Shown here: in pieces, positions 58,822 to 64,000 of the stretch
Position numbering within the stretch: position 1 is the stretch's first letter
Layout: the number at the start of each line of letters is the position of its first letter
Assembly: GCF_040786275.1 (NCBI RefSeq)
Contig: NZ_JBFMVT010000002.1
Location: 2,480,001-2,544,000 of the forward strand
Source of the DNA: Buttiauxella gaviniae
Lineage (GTDB): Bacteria > Pseudomonadota > Gammaproteobacteria > Enterobacterales > Enterobacteriaceae
DNA length: 64,000 nt
Direction: 5' to 3'
Position numbers and translations under genes: made by a program
The notes under the pieces: model-generated
Seen by the model: only the letters and a program-made list of their open reading frames with translations
Databases searched by the model: none
Told to the model about the DNA's origin: nothing

Positions 58822-60584
58822 TAAAAAATCTCCACGATGTTGCTGGTACTGGCGGAAGCTCCTGCCAGTGGTTCGTTATAAAGTGCGTGCATGGTTGCCC
58901 AGGCTAAATCCGCATGGCTGGCTTCCTCTGTGCGGGCTGCTTCGTAGGTTGGCCGGTTGCCGCTGGCGGTGGTTGAGCGGCGAATGGACATAAAGGACTG
59001 CGCGATATCCAGCATCCCCGCGTCAAACTCCAGACGGCGCCCGCTGATGATGTCGTAGGCTTTAAGCACCAGGGCATTTTTTACGGTCGGGTTGTAGACA
59101 AACTCACGCGCGGCAGGGAAGAACTGCTTAACCGTTTTGTAAACGCCATCGCCAACGCCGGTCGAGTCAATGCCTATGTAGGTCACGTTGTAGCGTCTGG
59201 TGATTTCCTCAATCGCTGAGGCCTGGGCGCGAAAGTCCATTCCGCGCCACTGGTGACGCTCAAGGATGCGGAATTTACCGCCGGGGACGACGGGAGGCGC
59301 AATGACCACGCAACCGGCGCTGTCACCATTCTGCGTTCCTTTTGCCGGGTCATAGCCGATCCAGACAGGGTGGTATGCAAACGGACGCAGTAAAAGCGGT
59401 TCGAAATCGTCCCACACGTCCCAGCTGTCAACCATGCAGGACTGCAGCAACGCCAGCGGGAACACGGACGCCAGGTCGTCAACAAACTGACACATCAGCA
59501 GGTTGTTGTATTCGTCCGGGCTGTACTCCAGGCGCAGCTGGTCCAGGTCGAAAAGGTTACACCCACCGTTTACTGCATCTTCGATGGTGACTATCTGGCG
59601 GTACTGGCCGTCAGGACATAAAACGCCGTGCGCCAGGCTACTGTGAGAAAGGTCAAATTCTACCCTGTCGGCTTTCGGGCGCCCTTTATTGAACAGGGCA
59701 CCAGACCAGAACGGGTAGGCGCTGTGCGTCAGGCTGGAAGGCGTTGAGAAATAGGTCTGGCGCCACTTTTTGTGCAGCGCCATACCGGAGGCCACCTTGC
59801 GCAGTTCCTGGAATTTCGGTATCCAGAAATACTCATCAAGATACAGATTGCCGTGATAGCTCTGCGCGGTACGGGCATTTGTACCGAGGAAGTAAAGACA
59901 GGCACCGTTAGGCAGCACCATCGGATCGCCTTTCAGCTCAACGTCCACCTCTTTTGCGAAGTCGATGATGTACTGTTTAAAAACGTGCGCCTGCGCCTTA
60001 CTCGCTGACAGAAAGATTTGATTTCGGCCCGTGGTGAGCGCATCTATCAACGCTTCCCGGGCGAAATAGTAGGTTGCACCGATCTGGCGTGACTTTAAGA
60101 GGTTGCGAATACGGTGCTTAATGCCAGCGTCCCACCAGTGGCGCTGGTACTTGAACATACCGGCGCGGAAAATCTCTTCCAGCTTTTCGATCTGCTCGTC
60201 GGTAAACAGGTTTTTTTCCGGCGGCTTGCGCGGGCCTTTATTACGGTTCGCCACGTTCGGATTCAGGTCTGCTTCATTCCCGCCATTGTTAAATTTGCCG
60301 ATCCTGGCCTGTCGTTCTGACTGACGCGCCAGCAGGTCAATTTCTTTAAAGTCCTTTCCTTCCTTCTGCTCCTTCATGACGAGCTGGCAGTAACGTGCGG
60401 CGGTGGTGAGCTGCATCTGATCCAGTGGGCCATATTCGCCCCACTTATCGCGTTTTTTCCAGCTGTGAACGGTTGCAACTTTCTCGCCCAGCATTTCAGC
60501 AATGCGGGCTACGCGGTATCCCTGAAAGTACATCAGCATTGCCTGACGACGGGGATCGAGGTCTGCGGGGGTCAGTGTTGTCAT
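58821..60584 (-). CDS. P: Terminase large (ATPase) subunit
   Basis: 587 residues from an ATG at 60584 (P2 gpP is about 590); the longer frame to 60689 is rejected. N-terminal HTH (QAMLMYFQGYRVARIAEMLGEKVATVHSWKKRDKW) for cos binding, then the motor with SRQIGATYYFAREA as Walker A-type loop and the C-terminal nuclease-like half (VWIGYDPAKGTQNGDSAG). Packages DNA with gpM. Confidence 0.95.
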   Translation of the reverse strand: MTTLTPADLDPRRQAMLMYFQGYRVARIAEMLGEKVATVHSWKKRDKWGEYGPLDQMQLTTAARYCQLVMKEQKEGKDFKEIDLLARQSERQARIGKFNNGGNEADLNPNVANRNKGPRKPPEKNLFTDEQIEKLEEIFRAGMFKYQRHWWDAGIKHRIRNLLKSRQIGATYYFAREALIDALTTGRNQIFLSASKAQAHVFKQYIIDFAKEVDVELKGDPMVLPNGACLYFLGTNARTAQSYHGNLYLDEYFWIPKFQELRKVASGMALHKKWRQTYFSTPSSLTHSAYPFWSGALFNKGRPKADRVEFDLSHSSLAHGVLCPDGQYRQIVTIEDAVNGGCNLFDLDQLRLEYSPDEYNNLLMCQFVDDLASVFPLALLQSCMVDSWDVWDDFEPLLLRPFAYHPVWIGYDPAKGTQNGDSAGCVVIAPPVVPGGKFRILERHQWRGMDFRAQASAIEEITRRYNVTYIGIDSTGVGDGVYKTVKQFFPAAREFVYNPTVKNALVLKAYDIISGRRLEFDAGMLDIAQSFMSIRRSTTASGNRPTYEAARTEEASHADLAWATMHALYNEPLAGASASTSNIVEIF

Positions 60585-60733
60585 GGCACAAACATACGGC
60601 CTCAAATCAGCACTTTCCCCGGCTTCGCATTGTGTGGGAGTTCGCACAAGCCCAACGCGTTGTTTACACGCGCCCATCACCGCAAACATAAGGCTCTGAA
60701 CGTGTTACGAACTAACTAACCGGAGCCGGACCG

Positions 60734-61561
60734 ATGGCAAAAAAATCTAAGCGTTTTCGTATTGGGGTCGAAGGGGCCACTACTGACGGGCGCATTATTG
60801 AGCGTGAATGGCTCACCCAGATGGCAGCGAGCTATAACCCGCAGGTATACACCGCGCTGATCAATATGGAGCACATCAAGGGCTTTACTCCTGATGGGCC
60901 CTTCCGTCGTTTTGGCATGGTGGAAAAGCTGGAAGCGGAAGAAATCACCGAAGGGGCATTATCCGGGAAAATGGCGCTGTATGGCTGGATTGCCCCGACT
61001 GACGATCTGGTCACGATGACCAGCAACTGGCAGAAGCTTTTCACCTCAATGGAAGTTAACACCAGCTTTGCCGATACCGGCTCCGCTTATCTGGTTGGCC
61101 TGGCGATTACTGACGATCCGGCAAGCCTCGGCACTGAAATGCTGCAGTTCAGCGCCAGCGCAGAACATAACCCCCTGGCGCGCCGCAAGCTGGACAAAGA
61201 CAACCTGTTTACCGCTGCTGTTGAAACGCTGATCGAGTTTGAGGACGTGCCGGAAAAAACCAGCCTGTTTACCCGCGTGAAAGAGCTGTTGTCCCGCAAA
61301 GGCGCCGATGATAACGCCCGCTTTGCTGATGTGAATCAGGCTGTTGAAACCATCGCGCGTGAGCATCAGACGCTGGCGGAGCAGGTCAGCACCCATCAAT
61401 CCGATTTCAGCAACAAGCTGAGCAATATGCAAAAGGTTGTTGATGAGACAACCAGCGCACTCTCCACCCTGCGTGAGCAGCTTTCCACTCAGGACAGCCG
61501 CAGCGAGCGCCGCCCTAATGCGACCGGCAATAACGGCGCAGAACAAACCACCGATTGCTGA
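60734..61561 (+). CDS. O: Capsid scaffold and maturation protease
   Basis: 275 residues. Protease domain at the N-terminus (RIGVEGATTDGRIIEREWL, NMEHIKG with the probable catalytic His, NTSFADTGSAYLVGLAITDDPASLG) and a coiled-coil scaffold at the C-terminus (about 195-262). As in P2, it assembles the procapsid and cleaves the capsid protein. Divergent from the terminase gene. Confidence 0.94.
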   Translation: MAKKSKRFRIGVEGATTDGRIIEREWLTQMAASYNPQVYTALINMEHIKGFTPDGPFRRFGMVEKLEAEEITEGALSGKMALYGWIAPTDDLVTMTSNWQKLFTSMEVNTSFADTGSAYLVGLAITDDPASLGTEMLQFSASAEHNPLARRKLDKDNLFTAAVETLIEFEDVPEKTSLFTRVKELLSRKGADDNARFADVNQAVETIAREHQTLAEQVSTHQSDFSNKLSNMQKVVDETTSALSTLREQLSTQDSRSERRPNATGNNGAEQTTDC

Positions 61562-61576
61562 CGGAGCAAATGCACA

Positions 61577-62725
61577 ATGAAAAAAGAGACACGTTTTAAA
61601 TTCAACGGCTATCTATCGCAGCTCGCCAAACTCAACGGCGTATCTGTGATCGATATCACTTCGAAATATACGGCTGAGCCGTCAGTAGCGCAGACGCTGG
61701 AAACGAAAATCCAGGAGTCTTCCTCGTTCCTGCAGAAAATCAACATTGTCCCGGTTGATGAGCAGTCCGGCGAGCGTCTGGGGCTGGGTATTGGTTCCAG
61801 TATTGCCGGAAATACTGATACCACCCAGAAAGACCGTGAACCCGTTGATCCGACTTACATCGACGGTGAAGGGTACAAGTGTACCCAGACCAACTCTGAT
61901 ACGGCGCTGCCCTATGCGAAGCTGGATTTATGGGCCAAATTCCAGGACTTCCAGACGCGTATCCGTGACGCCATCATTACCCGCCAGGCGCTTGACCGCA
62001 TCATGATCGGCTTCAACGGCGTGAAGCGTGAGAAAACGTCAGACCGCGCGACCTATCCACTGCTGCAGGATGTGAATATCGGCTGGCTGGAAAAAATCCG
62101 CCAGGAGAAACCCGTTCAGGTGATGGATAAGATCGTGTCCGAAGGCGAGGTGATTTCTCAGACTATCCGTGTCGGTAAAGGCGGTGATTTCCTGAATCTG
62201 GACGCACTGGTTATGGGCGCCGTGAATGAGAAAATCGCGCCGTGGTATCAGGAAGATACGGAGCTTGTGGTTATCGTCGGGCGCCAGTTACTGGCGGATA
62301 AATATTTCCCGATCGTCAACCGTGACCAGCCAAACAGCGAAGCGCTGGCGGCAGATCTCATCGTCAGCCAGAAGCGTATCGGCAACCTCCCGGCCGTTCG
62401 TGCGCCGTTCTTCCCGGCGAATGCCATGCTGATCACCCGCCTGGATAACCTGTCTATTTACTGGCAATCAGGCTCCCGCCGCCGTTCGGTCATCGACAAT
62501 CCTAAGCGTGACCGCGTGGAGAACTTCGAGTCCGTTAACGAGGCGTATGTTGTCGAAGATTACGACGGCGTTTGCCTGGTTGAGAACATCGAACTGTTGC
62601 CCGTGCAGGCAGATGGCAATGCCAGCCCAGCGCTGACAACTGAAACCATCCAGGAAATCGTCACGGCAGCGGTGAAAGGCGCGCTTGATGCGCAGGCAGC
62701 TGGCGGTGCTGGCGCCGGAGCGTGA
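61577..62725 (+). CDS. N: Major capsid protein
   Basis: 382 residues. HK97-fold P2 gpN pattern: QLAKLNGVSVIDITSKYTAEPSVAQTL, LDLWAKFQDFQTRIRDAIITRQALDR and LDNLSIYWQSGSRRRSVIDN. The Ala/Gly-rich tail (AAGGAGAGA) is longer than usual. Follows gene O by 15 bp. Confidence 0.95.
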   Translation: MKKETRFKFNGYLSQLAKLNGVSVIDITSKYTAEPSVAQTLETKIQESSSFLQKINIVPVDEQSGERLGLGIGSSIAGNTDTTQKDREPVDPTYIDGEGYKCTQTNSDTALPYAKLDLWAKFQDFQTRIRDAIITRQALDRIMIGFNGVKREKTSDRATYPLLQDVNIGWLEKIRQEKPVQVMDKIVSEGEVISQTIRVGKGGDFLNLDALVMGAVNEKIAPWYQEDTELVVIVGRQLLADKYFPIVNRDQPNSEALAADLIVSQKRIGNLPAVRAPFFPANAMLITRLDNLSIYWQSGSRRRSVIDNPKRDRVENFESVNEAYVVEDYDGVCLVENIELLPVQADGNASPALTTETIQEIVTAAVKGALDAQAAGGAGAGA

Positions 62726-62728
62726 TAA

Positions 62729-63382
62729 ATGAATCCGTTCCGTGCTCACACTCAGTATGTACAGGCACAGGATGCCGCCCGGCAGGGCGGCAGTAATGCC
62801 AGCCTGACGGGCTACAACCAGATGCTGTTACAGCTGACAGAACACCGCAGGCGCCTTAAAACCGTCCAGTCAAATGAGCGCAAGGCTCAGCTCAAACGTG
62901 AGTTTCTTCCCGCTTATGCCTCATGGATTGCCGGTTTACTGGATGCTGACGCGTCAGGCCAGGACGACGTGGCGATGTACGTCATGATCTGGCGCATTGA
63001 TGCCGGAGACTATACCGGCGCGCTGGACATTGCCCGTCATGCCATTAAACACGGCTGGGTCCTGCCGCAGCGATTCAACCGGACCTGCGGGACCGCTGTT
63101 GCGGAAGAGTTTGCCGACGCGGCAATGCGCGCTTTTTCTGCCGGTGAATCATTCAGTGCCGCCATTCTTACCCAGGTGCTCGATATCGTTGAAGGTCAGG
63201 ATATGCCGGATCAGTCCCGCGCCCGACTTCATAAGGCGATGGGCTACGCGCTGCGGGATAACGATCAGGCAGTGGCGGCACTTAACCATCTGAAGCGTGC
63301 CCTGCAGCTGGATAACAGTTCTGGCGTCAAAACCGAAATCAACAAGCTTGAAAGCCGATTGCGACAGGCAATGTCGGCTTAA
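62729..63382 (+). CDS. M: Terminase small/endonuclease subunit
   Basis: 217 residues. NPFRAHTQYVQAQDAA, KREFLPAYASWIAGLLDA and DVAMYVMIWRIDAGDYTGALDIARHAI match P2 gpM, which with gpP cuts cos. A TPR-like C-terminal part (MGYALRDNDQAVAALNHLKRALQLD) is a common extension in these phages. Confidence 0.93.
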   Translation: MNPFRAHTQYVQAQDAARQGGSNASLTGYNQMLLQLTEHRRRLKTVQSNERKAQLKREFLPAYASWIAGLLDADASGQDDVAMYVMIWRIDAGDYTGALDIARHAIKHGWVLPQRFNRTCGTAVAEEFADAAMRAFSAGESFSAAILTQVLDIVEGQDMPDQSRARLHKAMGYALRDNDQAVAALNHLKRALQLDNSSGVKTEINKLESRLRQAMSA

Positions 63383-63480
63383 CGAATCGTGCCAACGCGC
63401 GGGGCGGCACGGGGTGGCGACAGGCTTTATGCCGCGTCAAAACCCCGTCCACCGCCCAACTATTTGGGAGTGCCAGAAAT

Positions 63481-63948
63481 ATGCAATTCGTTTCGCCGGA
63501 ACAGGCCGGGGAAAGTACCCAGGACGTTATTAAAAACACCAGTTTCTGGCCTGATGTCAGGGTTTCAGAGTTCCGCCGTGATATGCGCATGGATGGGAGT
63601 GTCACCGATCCGCGCCTGCGTCTGGCGTTGCTGACAGCGATTGCTGAAGTTAACGCCGATCTTTATGAGTTCCGCGAGAAACAACGGGCGCAGGGGTATG
63701 CGCGCCTGGCCGACGTCCCTGCAGATGTGATCGACGGCGAAAGCCAGCGGCTCATGCTGTATCGCCGTGCGGTGTTTTGCTGGGCAAAAGCAAACCTGGT
63801 TGAGCGCTATCGCGATTTTGACGCAACCGGCGACGGAAGCAAGAAAGCTGAAGATATCGAAACAACCTTAGGCGAGCTGTGGCGCGATGTGCGCTGGGCT
63901 GAGTCCCGCCTGCGCGATATGCCGCATATGACGGTGGAGCTGATTTGA
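63481..63948 (+). CDS. L: Head completion protein
   Basis: 155 residues, P2 gpL size. FWPDVRVSEFRRDMRMDGSVTDPRLRLALLTAIAEVN and RRAVFCWAKANLVERYRDFDAT are typical. It seals filled heads for tail attachment. Overlaps gene X by one base (TGATG). Confidence 0.94.
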   Translation: MQFVSPEQAGESTQDVIKNTSFWPDVRVSEFRRDMRMDGSVTDPRLRLALLTAIAEVNADLYEFREKQRAQGYARLADVPADVIDGESQRLMLYRRAVFCWAKANLVERYRDFDATGDGSKKAEDIETTLGELWRDVRWAESRLRDMPHMTVELI

Positions 63949-64000
63949 TGAAAGTGCGTGCGCATCAGTATGACACGGTGGACGCACTCTGCTGGCGCTA
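63948..64000 (+). CDS. X: Tail protein X, start only
   Basis: An ATG overlapping the gene L stop opens a frame reading MKVRAHQYDTVDALCWR to the window end. This is the beginning of P2 tail protein X, as the gene order predicts. Only 17 residues are visible. Confidence 0.85.
   Translation, partial: MKVRAHQYDTVDALCWR

Noticed and set aside
60585-60689. N-terminal extension of the terminase gene
   Set aside because: The ATG at 60584 gives the normal gpP length; the extension is Cys-rich and unlike the family.

Overview
The window looks like chromosome of a member of the Enterobacteriaceae. It has a complete rrn operon with tRNA-Glu in the spacer, enterobacterial tauABCD and nepI genes, leuX (tRNA-Leu CAA) and tRNA-Ile2 used as integration sites, and a P2/186-type prophage. 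The 16S variable regions look closer to Enterobacter and relatives than to Escherichia, but I cannot fix the genus by eye.

Layout. (1) 1-1543: an HNH nuclease gene and a truncated SAM methyltransferase gene, translationally coupled on the minus strand. (2) 1821-25907: a 24 kb integrative island in leuX, bounded by a direct repeat of the tRNA 3' end. It holds a P4-type integrase and a type I restriction-modification operon with an embedded PrrC-type anticodon nuclease (hsdR-hsdS-prrC-hsdM). Next come AlpA and DUF3987 (YfjI-like) genes, a zinc-finger protein, a glycosyltransferase, a secreted protein, and an EcsC protein. A CP4-type block follows (DUF905, DUF932, ArdB/KlcA antirestriction, RadC-like, DUF987, CbeA/CbtA toxin-antitoxin, DUF5983, DUF4942), and an Mrr-type restriction enzyme closes the island. 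(3) 26064-32892: a second defence-rich stretch with a NACHT NTPase, a Ner-like regulator, two tandem paralogous XRE regulators that each sit behind the same pair of palindromes, and an 1180-residue SF1 helicase fused to a PLD nuclease that matches the type II Mokosh architecture. (4) 33102-38557: rrn promoters P1/P2, 16S, tRNA-Glu, 23S, 5S and terminator. (5) 38699-45408: ordinary chromosomal genes (VOC protein, tauABCD, nepI, DUF2461, a small lipoprotein). (6) 45713-64000: left part of a P2/186-like prophage inserted in tRNA-Ile2. It runs from integrase through immunity and replication to cos, portal, terminase, scaffold, capsid, head completion and the start of tail gene X. The right end is outside the window.

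How the genes work together. The leuX island combines restriction (type I and Mrr type), a tRNA-cleaving back-up that would act when type I restriction is inhibited, and an ArdB-type inhibitor of type I restriction. The prophage carries cargo at three places: a TerB/BRCT gene and a membrane coiled-coil gene cotranscribed with the repressor and integrase (so expected to be on in the lysogen), an unrecognised gene between the SOS/DinI genes and cos, and a GHKL ATPase plus STAS-like (DUF4325) pair inserted between cos and the portal gene. That last pair is my best candidate for an undescribed system. The PrrC locus and the NACHT/Mokosh stretch are the strongest examples of known defence types.
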